NCBI GenBank assembly: GCA_030550075.1
Contig: JAUQQB010000073.1
Span: forward strand, 1 to 10,031
DNA from: Chloroflexota bacterium
GTDB lineage: Bacteria > Chloroflexota > Anaerolineae > Thermoflexales > Thermoflexaceae
Reading direction: 5' to 3'
Length of the DNA stretch: 10,031 nucleotides
Position numbers and translations under genes: made by a program. Numbering within the stretch: the stretch's first letter is position 1; each line of letters opens with the position of its first letter. Of this stretch, positions 1 to 7,985 are shown one piece after another. The notes beneath the pieces were generated by a model. It searched no databases. It was given only the letters and a program-made list of their open reading frames with translations, and had not been told where the DNA came from.

Positions 1-372
1 CGCGAACATCTCCAGCGTGGCCTTCAGGCCGATGTCCCCCACCGCCTCCGCCTGAGCGGCCCGCTCCTTATAGCCGGCGATCGCTTCCAGCTCGAACTTC
101 AGGGAGTCCTCCAGGACACCCCGCCAGTCAAAGACCTCCGCAGGCACCTGGGGCTGGATCTTCGGAACGCCCCCCAGGGCGACGATCTTATCGGCCAGAT
201 ACATCGCGTGTTTGACCTCGTCGGCAACCTCCTTCTGCAGAAGCTCGCGTACCTCGTGGCCCGCGAAGCCTTTGAGGACGCTGGCATGGCGGATGTAGCG
301 GAGGATCGTGTTCAGCTCCGCGTTCAGATCCCGATTGAGCCCTTCGATTAGCTGAGCGAGCTTCTCGTCCAT
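1..372 (-). CDS. Bacterioferritin-like diiron protein (partial, C-terminus missing)
   Basis: The 124 visible residues form the first part of a four-helix ferritin-like protein, a cytoplasmic iron-oxidising and iron-storing shell protein. Residues at bacterioferritin ferroxidase positions are present: Glu19 and Tyr26 in helix A (NAELNTILRYIRHA), the ExxH pair Glu52/His55 in helix B (ADEVKHAM), and Glu94 in helix C. The last two ligands expected from the family (a Glu and a His near 127-130) lie beyond the window edge. The residue matching the haem-binding Met52 of E. coli bacterioferritin is Val53, so this copy may bind no haem. The ATG at 372 follows GGGAGG with a short spacer. The gene lies 176 bp downstream of acnA on the same strand, but two hairpins in between suggest separate transcription. 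It could also be classed as a Dps-like or generic ferritin-like protein; the family call is firm, the exact subtype is not. Confidence 0.88.
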   Translation of the reverse strand, partial: MDEKLAQLIEGLNRDLNAELNTILRYIRHASVLKGFAGHEVRELLQKEVADEVKHAMYLADKIVALGGVPKIQPQVPAEVFDWRGVLEDSLKFELEAIAGYKERAAQAEAVGDIGLKATLEMFA

Positions 373-488
373 GGGAGCCTCCCGTGGCAATTGGAGTGGG
401 ACTTACACCGTTGATCTCTATCCAGGAGAAGCCCCTCCTTCCGTCATCCCCTCTCCCCGCAGTCGAAAAGGATAACGTTGATTTTTGG

Positions 489-521
489 GCTGGGACGGGC
501 GTCGAAGGCGCCCGTCCCAGC
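489..521 (-). terminator. Strong hairpin downstream of acnA
   Basis: A perfect 13-bp inverted repeat (GCTGGGACGGGCG and its complement) surrounds a 7-nt loop. It lies about 28 nt past the aconitase stop codon. In the acnA direction it is followed by CCAAAAATC, not a U-run; the T-run lies on its other side. It is therefore not a textbook intrinsic terminator. It may stop transcription by structure alone, protect the mRNA 3' end, or be a dispersed palindromic repeat. Confidence 0.55.
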
Positions 522-526
522 GAACG

Positions 527-548
527 AGGGACGAGGCATGCCTCGCCC

Positions 549-550
<2 letters not shown>
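527..550 (-). terminator. Palindromic hairpin overlapping the acnA stop codon
   Basis: The core is a perfect 14-bp palindrome (CGAGGCATGCCTCG, 532-545). Read as acnA-strand RNA, pairing extends outward through one G-U wobble and four further pairs, giving a stem of about 10 bp with a CAUG loop. The outermost pair uses the A of the TAG stop. Together with the hairpin at 489-521 it forms a double structure in the first 60 nt after the gene. No U-tract follows. Confidence 0.45.
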
Positions 551-3320
<2,770 letters not shown>

Positions 3321-3331
3321 TGCCTCATTGC

Positions 3332-3356
3332 CTCCAGATCATCAGGTTCGCTGGAG
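3332..3356 (-). promoter_or_regulatory. Possible RBS-masking hairpin in the acnA leader
   Basis: CTCCAG and CTGGAG form a 6-bp inverted repeat with a 13-nt loop in the acnA 5' leader. The downstream arm contains most of the GGAGG that serves as the ribosome binding site. Pairing would hide the Shine-Dalgarno sequence, so it could tune translation. The stem is short and the role is inferred only. Confidence 0.25.
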
Positions 3357-3406
3357 AATACGGAATCAGGCCCGAAGGAAGGCCTAACGACAGAAGAGCC
3401 GTTGTT

Positions 3407-3435
3407 ATCGTAGCACGGTTTCCACCCACGGCCAA
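3407..3435 (-). promoter_or_regulatory. Predicted sigma70-type promoter of acnA
   Basis: Reading the minus strand, TTGGCC (3435-3430) and TACGAT (3412-3407) are spaced by 17 nt, with TGC directly before the -10, an extended -10 arrangement. Transcription would begin near 3400, giving a leader of about 80 nt before the aconitase ATG. Both boxes match four of six consensus positions. This is a prediction from sequence only. Confidence 0.5.
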
Positions 3436-3550
3436 AGCCGGGCAGAAGATCCGCGACAACGTGGGATCTCCGGGCATAGGTCCTTAACAGACGCTCAGAC
3501 CTGCCGGTAGCATGGAGGCCGACGAAAGAACTTCTTCCGGGAGGCCAGAG

Positions 3551-4237
3551 ATGAGTCGGTTTCGCTGGATCGTGTTCGCCTGGCTGATCAACGCCTGTGT
3601 GGGAGGGACGCCTGCCGCTTCTCCTTCCCCAGCGCCCACATTGACGCCCGCCCTGTTACCATCCCCTTCAGCGACCGTAATGCTTTCACCCACCATGACC
3701 CCAGCGCCCACGTTGACGCCCGCCTTATCACCATCCCCTTCAGCGACCGTAATGCTTCCACCTGCCGTGACCCCAACACCATCCTCTGAGATTATGTGCA
3801 CCGCCCCGCCGATCCCGGTTCCAGGCGGGGCGACCCGGGTGGCGGAAGGATGTCTCCACGTGCACCTGGAAGCCGGGCAGGTATGGGAAAGGGACGGATT
3901 TGACCTGGCCGCCGATGCGGGATATTCGGGAAATCCCCCGCCGTGTGCCGCCTTCTTCCTGACCCTCTCCTGGAACGTTACGGCGGGGAATGGAGGGCTG
4001 TTACGCTGGACAGTGATCCGCCAGGGGGTAGAGGAAACCGCGGGCCAGGGGACAAGTGGAACCACCGGCTTCGGATGCGGATTCTACCGCATGCACAACG
4101 ATGGGGCCACTCCGGTGGATGTGAAGGTGCGGGTGGTGGTAGGACAACTGCAAGCAGTTGTCCTACCACCTCCTCAGGCTAAATATGGATGGCCGACCCG
4201 ATGGCGGCGTGGGCCGCCTCAGCCAGGACTTCACTGA
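3551..4237 (+). CDS. Predicted lipoprotein of unknown function with Pro/Ser/Thr-rich repeats
   Basis: I do not recognise this 228-residue protein. The N-terminus (MSRFRWIVFAWLINAC) reads as a short lipoprotein signal: a basic start, a hydrophobic core, and a lipobox-like INAC with Cys16 as the lipidated residue, so it probably sits outside the cytoplasmic membrane. Residues 20-80 are a Pro/Ser/Thr/Ala-rich linker built on two 24-residue repeats (27-50 and 51-74). The rest (about 81-198) looks like a small beta-rich extracellular domain with four cysteines (83, 101, 132, 176), possibly two disulfides. The ATG at 3551 is chosen because GGGAGG (3539-3544) precedes it; an in-frame ATG at 3512 has no ribosome site and would bury the signal peptide. 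Residues 195-207 are encoded by a perfect hairpin, and 208-228 lie antisense to the end of lpd, so the native C-terminus may have been shorter. Function is unknown. Confidence 0.6.
   Translation: MSRFRWIVFAWLINACVGGTPAASPSPAPTLTPALLPSPSATVMLSPTMTPAPTLTPALSPSPSATVMLPPAVTPTPSSEIMCTAPPIPVPGGATRVAEGCLHVHLEAGQVWERDGFDLAADAGYSGNPPPCAAFFLTLSWNVTAGNGGLLRWTVIRQGVEETAGQGTSGTTGFGCGFYRMHNDGATPVDVKVRVVVGQLQAVVLPPPQAKYGWPTRWRRGPPQPGLH
3629..3772 (+). repeat. Two tandem 72-bp units in the lipoprotein gene
   Basis: The unit at 3629-3700 is repeated at 3701-3772 in the same frame with only a few differences, concentrated near the middle and the end. Each unit encodes 24 residues beginning PAPTLTPAL and containing PSPSATVML. 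Because the length is a multiple of three, copy changes would lengthen or shorten the linker without shifting the frame. The near-identity suggests a recent duplication. Confidence 0.9.
4135..4170. terminator. Perfect 17-bp hairpin between convergent genes
   Basis: GGTGGTAGGACAACTGC is followed by AA and then its exact reverse complement, so a real loop would be about 4 nt (CAAG). It begins 8 nt after the lpd stop codon, where it could end that transcript. On the plus strand it lies inside the open reading frame of the lipoprotein. Neither side shows a clear U-tract. It may be a bidirectional structural terminator or an inserted palindromic repeat. Confidence 0.6.
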
Positions 4238-5594
4238 GCGTGGGATGGGCGTGGACCGCCCGGATGATCTCCTCGGGAGTGAGTTCGGCGGTCCGGGCCA
4301 GGACCATCTCCGGGAGCAACTCGGTGACCTCCGGCCCGATCAGATGAGCCCCCAGGATCTCGCCGTATTTCGCATCCACCACCAGCTTGACGAATCCAGC
4401 ATGCTCGCCGAAGGCCAGGGCCTTGCCGTTGGCCTGGAAAGGGAATTTGGCGACCTTCACGGAATAACCCTGCTCCCGGGCCTGTTTCTCCGCGAGCCCC
4501 ATGGAGGCGATCTGCGGGCGGCAGTAGGTGCAGCGCGGCATGGCGAGGTAATCGAGGGTCGGAGGCATGGGGCCCTTCTCCTCCCGCGCGGCGATATGTT
4601 CGACGGCCACGATCCCCTGAGCGGAGGCCACGTGGGCCAGGGCCAGCTTCCCGGTGACATCGCCGATGGCGTAGATGTTCGGCACGGAGGTCTGCAGGTA
4701 ATCGTTCACCGCAATGGCCCCGCGCTCCACCTGCACCCCTACCGCCTCCAGGCCCAGGTTCTCCACGTTCGGCTGAACGCCGATCGCCACTAACACGGTT
4801 TCCGCTTCCACCCTCTTCCCCCCCGCTTCCACCGCCACGCCGCCATCCCTCGCCTGCACCGAATCCACCCGGGTGTTCGTCATAAAGCGGATCCCTATAC
4901 GGGTGAACTGCTTCTCCAGCTCCACGCTGATCTCCTCATCCTCCAGCGGCGCTAAATGCGGGAGCATCTCGATGAGCGTCACTTCCGCGCCGTAAACCCG
5001 GAAGAGATAGGCGAACTCCAGCCCGATGGGGCCCGCGCCGATGATGACGATGGAGCGGGGGACCTGTTTCAGCTCCAGGGCCTGGCGGTAGGTGATCACC
5101 CGGGGTGGATCCAGGGAGAGGCCGGGCAGCAGGCGAGGCCGTGCCCCGGTGGCCAGGATAATGTATTTCGCCTCCAGCACCCCCTCGAACTTTTGCCCTC
5201 CGACCGCTGCTCCCTGGGTGGGGCGCACCTCAACTTCGTGGTCGGAGCGCAGGCGCCCTTCCCCCTCATAGACATCGATGCGGTTCTTTCGCATCAGGAA
5301 CTGGACGCCCCGCACCAGGCGATCGGCCACCTGCCGGCTGCGTCGATAGGCCGCCTCGTAGTCGATCCGCAGGTTCTCAAAGGAGAACCCAAACTCTTCC
5401 CCACGACGCAGCAGCTCGATCACCTCCGCGTTGCGCAACAGCGCCTTAGTGGGAATGCACCCCCAGTTGAGGCAGACACCGCCCAGGTGCTCCCGCTCCA
5501 CCAGAGCGGTCTTCAGGCCCAGCTGCGCAGCCCGGATCGCCGCCACATAGCCCCCGGGCCCACCCCCGATGATCACCACGTCATACTGCGGCAT
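4179..5594 (-). CDS. lpdA: Dihydrolipoamide dehydrogenase (E3)
   Basis: This 471-residue flavoprotein reoxidises dihydrolipoamide with NAD+ as the E3 part of pyruvate or 2-oxoglutarate dehydrogenase, or of the glycine cleavage system. FAD is bound by GGGPGG (10-15) and by NIYAIGDV (306-313). The redox disulfide is Cys41/Cys46 in GGVCLNWGCIPTK. GAGPIG (186-191), followed by an acidic Glu209 at the end of the next strand, points to NAD rather than NADP. The dimer-interface base is His450/Glu455 in HAHPTLSE. Length and motif order are standard for the family; the CLNWGC signature favours Lpd over mercuric or glutathione reductases. The ATG at 5594 has AAGGAGG five nt upstream. It is the last gene of a minus-strand run, 69 bp after hepT, and a hairpin follows its stop. 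No E1 or E2 subunit gene is in the window, so the partner complex is unknown. Confidence 0.96.
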   Translation of the reverse strand: MPQYDVVIIGGGPGGYVAAIRAAQLGLKTALVEREHLGGVCLNWGCIPTKALLRNAEVIELLRRGEEFGFSFENLRIDYEAAYRRSRQVADRLVRGVQFLMRKNRIDVYEGEGRLRSDHEVEVRPTQGAAVGGQKFEGVLEAKYIILATGARPRLLPGLSLDPPRVITYRQALELKQVPRSIVIIGAGPIGLEFAYLFRVYGAEVTLIEMLPHLAPLEDEEISVELEKQFTRIGIRFMTNTRVDSVQARDGGVAVEAGGKRVEAETVLVAIGVQPNVENLGLEAVGVQVERGAIAVNDYLQTSVPNIYAIGDVTGKLALAHVASAQGIVAVEHIAAREEKGPMPPTLDYLAMPRCTYCRPQIASMGLAEKQAREQGYSVKVAKFPFQANGKALAFGEHAGFVKLVVDAKYGEILGAHLIGPEVTELLPEMVLARTAELTPEEIIRAVHAHPTLSEVLAEAAHAAIGSAIHI

Positions 5595-5663
5595 GGAAGC
5601 CTCCTTATGCGGGTATGGGATCGTTTCATGGACAGGGCTTGCTGAGGCATGCTTCCTCGAGCT

Positions 5664-6110
5664 TTATTCCCGCCGACGCGCCCCTCGCTGAACCCATTGC
5701 AGCAATGCCCTCAAGTAAGCGCGACCATCATGAAGCAACCGCCGCCCGGTGCGATAAACCAGCGGCGCTTCGATCCGCTCATAATCATGGACAATACGAT
5801 TCCGTAATCCGACGTAATCCTGGAAGCGCTGGGCCAGTGAGCGCTCCAGGACGCCGAATTGATGAAGACGGGCAAAGATCTCCCGGGAAGCCCCGGGAAC
5901 CGGTTTGCCCATCTGATCGAGCACGATCGCGCCGCAATCGATCGCCCCTTCGATAATGATTTGAATCAGGCGTTCCGCCGCCCTTCGGTAATAGGGGTGC
6001 TCCAGGAACTCGGCCAGAGGGATATGGACCAGCGGCTCCAGTTCCTGAATATAAGCGTCGATGTTTTCCATCTTAGCGAGAAGAAGATCGCGAGGCTTTC
6101 GAGCGGCCAT
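5664..6110 (-). CDS. hepT: HepT-like HEPN ribonuclease toxin
   Basis: This 148-residue helical protein matches the HepT (DUF86) branch of HEPN ribonucleases, the toxin half of the MntA-HepT toxin-antitoxin system. The defining R-x4-H-x-Y motif is intact: Arg103, His108, Tyr110 in GLRNRIVHDYERI. In characterised systems Arg and His form the RNase site and the Tyr is AMPylated by MntA to switch the toxin off. The upstream part (AAERLIQIIIEGAIDCGAIV, about 44-63, and the P-x-S-x-E-I-F region near 70-80) also fits the family. The ATG at 6110, with GAGG about 8 nt upstream, is preferred over Met14 because residues before Met14 are part of the first family helix. It overlaps the end of mntA by 38 bp, implying coupled translation. 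All active-site residues are present, so it is probably functional. Confidence 0.9.
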   Translation of the reverse strand: MAARKPRDLLLAKMENIDAYIQELEPLVHIPLAEFLEHPYYRRAAERLIQIIIEGAIDCGAIVLDQMGKPVPGASREIFARLHQFGVLERSLAQRFQDYVGLRNRIVHDYERIEAPLVYRTGRRLLHDGRAYLRALLQWVQRGARRRE

Positions 6111-6528
6111 ATCGTCGCCTCAGGGAGCGCAGCGCGGCAAGACGCAGCTTCTCCTGATCCTCATAAAGACGCAGCGCATAGGAGCGGAGCATCGCGCCCC
6201 GCCATGGCTGATCCTCGTAGAGCAGGATCCCCTGACATGCCTCCCAAAGCAGGGTCGGCGAGGCCTCGTTCAGGAAGACCACGTCGACCTCCGCGCCCTG
6301 GATGGCTTCCCCCAGCCATCGCATGCATTTCAGCTGCCAGCGCCAGTCGCGCCAGCGAGGGAAAGCCGTTCGCACCGCCACGTCCACATCGCTGGCCGGG
6401 CGGGCCGTTCCCCGGGCCCGCGAGCCGAACAGAAAAACCACCTGCAGGTCCAGGGCCCGGGCTGCACGCCGCAACCGGGCCGGATCCACCCATATGCCGG
6501 GGACCACTTCCTCCATCCGCCGGGTCAT
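6073..6528 (-). CDS. mntA: MntA-like nucleotidyltransferase antitoxin
   Basis: This 151-residue minimal nucleotidyltransferase has the catalytic GS-x10-D-x-D motif: Gly35-Ser36 in FLFGSRARG and Asp47/Asp49 in SDVDVAV. The third metal-site acidic residue is probably Asp82 in AEVDVVFLN. In studied MNT/HEPN pairs this protein transfers AMP to a tyrosine of HepT and so neutralises it. The partner lies directly downstream with a 38-bp overlap. The start codon at 6528 is only 6 nt after the stop of the isomerase gene, with AGGA just upstream, so it is likely cotranscribed and translationally coupled. The C-terminus is very basic and serine-rich (RRRYGRSKASRSSSR), a stretch that lies largely over the hepT start and may be shaped by that overlap. 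A start at Met5 is possible. Confidence 0.9.
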   Translation of the reverse strand: MTRRMEEVVPGIWVDPARLRRAARALDLQVVFLFGSRARGTARPASDVDVAVRTAFPRWRDWRWQLKCMRWLGEAIQGAEVDVVFLNEASPTLLWEACQGILLYEDQPWRGAMLRSYALRLYEDQEKLRLAALRSLRRRYGRSKASRSSSR

Positions 6529-6534
6529 TCGTCC

Positions 6535-7608
6535 TTAGCCTCCGGACGCCAGGCGGGCTTTGAGCTCCGCGATCACCTGCACCGGCGTGGGGTCGATCGC
6601 ATAGGCCAGGGCCAGATAAACGCTGATGAAATCCCCCAGGAGGATCAGGGAAAACGCCTGGGCGATCCGGCTCTCCCCGCGCCCGATGAAGAGATCGGTG
6701 TTCACACCCTGACGCATGAACAGCTCCCGGGTGATCCGCACCCGCAGGGCATTGCGCGGATGGTCCGAAGGCGCGGTCAGGAAAAGGGCGATCAGATGGG
6801 GCAACAGCTCTGGGGGAAACTCCGTGCCGACAATGGTATTATGATCCGCCTCGGGAAGGGCCTCGAAGACCGCCACCGCCTTGGCGTTTTCGTTGATCTG
6901 GGTTTTCCAGCGGCGGGCCACCTCGGCCAGGGGGCCCGCCCCGAAGATGATCGGGATGCGTCCGATCAGCTGGCCGGCCATCCGCTTGGCCGGGTTACGG
7001 ACGACCGGGACCTCCGGGGCCATCTGCGCGGCGTCCTCTTCCATTCGGGCAGCCGCCTCCTCAATGGCCGTCCCAGCATCCGGGATCAGCCCCAGACGGT
7101 GGAGCAGGCCGAGGAGGATCGAGAAGGAATACCCCAGAGCGGCCCGCGGCTGCCCCACCGGATCGAAACGGAAAAGGGGAACCTCCCACTCCAGCGCTCG
7201 CTCCGCCAGGCGTCCACCCGTCGCGATCGCGGCCAGGGTGCATCCCCGCTTCCGGGCGGTTTCGAAGGCTTCCAGCGTCTCTTCCGTCTCCCCCGAATAG
7301 CTGGAGCCGATCACCAGCGTGCGAGGCCCCCGGGCGAAGGCCGGAAGGGCGTAATCCCGCACCACCACCAGCGGGATCGGACATTCCCCTTCGGTGAGTG
7401 CGGCGACCAGAGAGGCCCCGATCGCCGACCCGCCCATCCCGGCGATCACGATGGCATCGAAAGCGGATGCATTCCATTCGCGGGGCAGGGACGCTTGCAT
7501 GGCCAGCGCCCAGCCGGCTCGCAATTGCCGGGGAAGATCCGCCACCAGGTCCAGCATCCGGCCTGCATCCAGCGCCCGCAGGCGCGCCGCATCATCCAGA
7601 TCGATCAT
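6535..7608 (-). CDS. Bifunctional phosphoglucose/phosphomannose isomerase
   Basis: This 357-residue cytoplasmic enzyme belongs to the SIS-domain PGI/PMI family, which interconverts fructose 6-phosphate with glucose 6-phosphate and with mannose 6-phosphate. From the start used here, GMGGSAIG lies at 57-64 and the phosphate-binding SYSGETEET at about 103-111. QINENAK holds a Glu at 240 and LPEADHN a His at 256; these match the Glu/His pair identified as catalytic in archaeal members. The protein ends with the conserved xxELK segment. The ATG at 7608 is chosen because AGGAGG (7616-7621) sits 7 nt upstream; a longer form from a TTG at 7650 lacks a ribosome site. It heads the minus-strand run with mntA, hepT and lpd, and is divergent from the glucan phosphorylase, whose product glucose 1-phosphate is one mutase step from this enzyme's substrates. 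Confidence 0.93.
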   Translation of the reverse strand: MIDLDDAARLRALDAGRMLDLVADLPRQLRAGWALAMQASLPREWNASAFDAIVIAGMGGSAIGASLVAALTEGECPIPLVVVRDYALPAFARGPRTLVIGSSYSGETEETLEAFETARKRGCTLAAIATGGRLAERALEWEVPLFRFDPVGQPRAALGYSFSILLGLLHRLGLIPDAGTAIEEAAARMEEDAAQMAPEVPVVRNPAKRMAGQLIGRIPIIFGAGPLAEVARRWKTQINENAKAVAVFEALPEADHNTIVGTEFPPELLPHLIALFLTAPSDHPRNALRVRITRELFMRQGVNTDLFIGRGESRIAQAFSLILLGDFISVYLALAYAIDPTPVQVIAELKARLASGG

Positions 7609-7706
7609 CTCGATGCCTCCTGCAGGGAACGGAATCGCTGTCCGGGCCAAGCCAGGCGCGAAGGCGCACCCTGCTCAGCCGGAGAACTCACGGCGAGACC
7701 GGTTGC

Positions 7707-7735
7707 ATTATAGCATAGGAAATCCCCTGAACCTG
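7707..7735 (-). promoter_or_regulatory. Extended -10 promoter for the isomerase-mntA-hepT-lpd operon
   Basis: On the minus strand a perfect TATAAT (7712-7707) is preceded by TGC, giving the extended -10 form TGnTATAAT. The -35 region at 17 nt spacing (CAGGTT, 7735-7730) is poor, which an extended -10 can offset. Transcription would start near 7700, leaving a leader of about 90 nt before the ATG at 7608. This is the best -10 match in the window. Confidence 0.65.
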
Positions 7736-7767
7736 GAGCAGGAAGCAGATCATTCCCGGGCAGCGCT

Positions 7768-7783
7768 GGCCGTGGAAACGGCC
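7768..7783. other. Small hairpin with GNRA-type loop in the divergent spacer
   Basis: GGCCGT and ACGGCC pair around GGAA, giving a 6-bp stem with a GNRA tetraloop in plus-strand RNA. It lies between the two predicted promoters and outside both predicted transcripts, so it may have no RNA role. Noted because the 377-bp spacer holds no gene. Confidence 0.3.
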
Positions 7784-7817
7784 CATACGATCCAACCGCT
7801 CTCTATCCTCAGGCATA

Positions 7818-7845
7818 TTGCGTTCAAATGATTTGGCGATAAAAT
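7818..7845 (+). promoter_or_regulatory. Candidate glgP promoter
   Basis: TTGCGT (7818-7823) and TAAAAT (7840-7845) are spaced by 16 nt on the plus strand. The -10 matches five of six consensus positions and the -35 three. The region is AT-richer than its surroundings. Transcription would start near 7852, inside the palindrome at 7848-7859, with a leader of about 135 nt before glgP. Confidence 0.45.
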
Positions 7846-7847
7846 GA

Positions 7848-7859
7848 TAAAGCGCTTTA
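7848..7859. promoter_or_regulatory. LacI-family-like operator palindrome at glgP
   Basis: TAAAGCGCTTTA is a perfect 12-bp palindrome with the central CG typical of operators bound by LacI/GalR-family sugar regulators. It sits two bases past the candidate glgP -10 box and would cover the start site, the classic place for a repressor. No regulator gene is visible in the window, so the binding protein is unknown. Confidence 0.5.
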
Positions 7860-7957
7860 CATAAGTCAGCGGAATCAGGTGAATGATCTTGAGGGCTCGC
7901 AACAGGAGAGCGACAACGGGCAAACGGGGCGGCTGGATCGCCCGCGACCGTTGAATT

Positions 7958-7970
7958 GAAAGCGACTTTC
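7958..7970. promoter_or_regulatory. Imperfect second operator-like repeat before glgP
   Basis: GAAAG-CGA-CTTTC is a 5-3-5 inverted repeat that resembles the palindrome at 7848-7859 with one added base in the centre. It ends 5 nt before the glgP ribosome binding site. It could be an auxiliary operator about 110 bp from the first, or simply a small RNA hairpin or chance. Confidence 0.25.
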
Positions 7971-7985
7971 CACGTGGAGGGGCTT

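Noticed and set aside
376..384. GGGAGGCTCCC as a masking hairpin at the ferritin start
   Set aside because: The loop would be one to three nucleotides, too tight for a convincing regulatory stem.
418..447. Nine-codon frame with a purine-rich ribosome-like site upstream of the ferritin gene (minus strand)
   Set aside because: The purine run is a general feature of this spacer, and nothing links the tiny frame to attenuation or a regulatory amino acid.
3512..3550. Earlier in-frame ATG for the lipoprotein
   Set aside because: No Shine-Dalgarno sequence, and it would put 13 polar residues ahead of the signal peptide.
6071..6110. Met14 as the hepT start
   Set aside because: It would avoid the mntA overlap but has no ribosome site and would remove part of the first family helix.
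7609..7650. Longer isomerase form starting at a TTG codon
   Set aside because: No ribosome binding site precedes the TTG, while AGGAGG is correctly spaced before the ATG at 7608 and lies inside this extension.
6061..7713. Plus-strand open frame (550 codons) across hepT, mntA and the isomerase
   Set aside because: It spans three genes with clear catalytic motifs on the opposite strand and has antisense-like composition.
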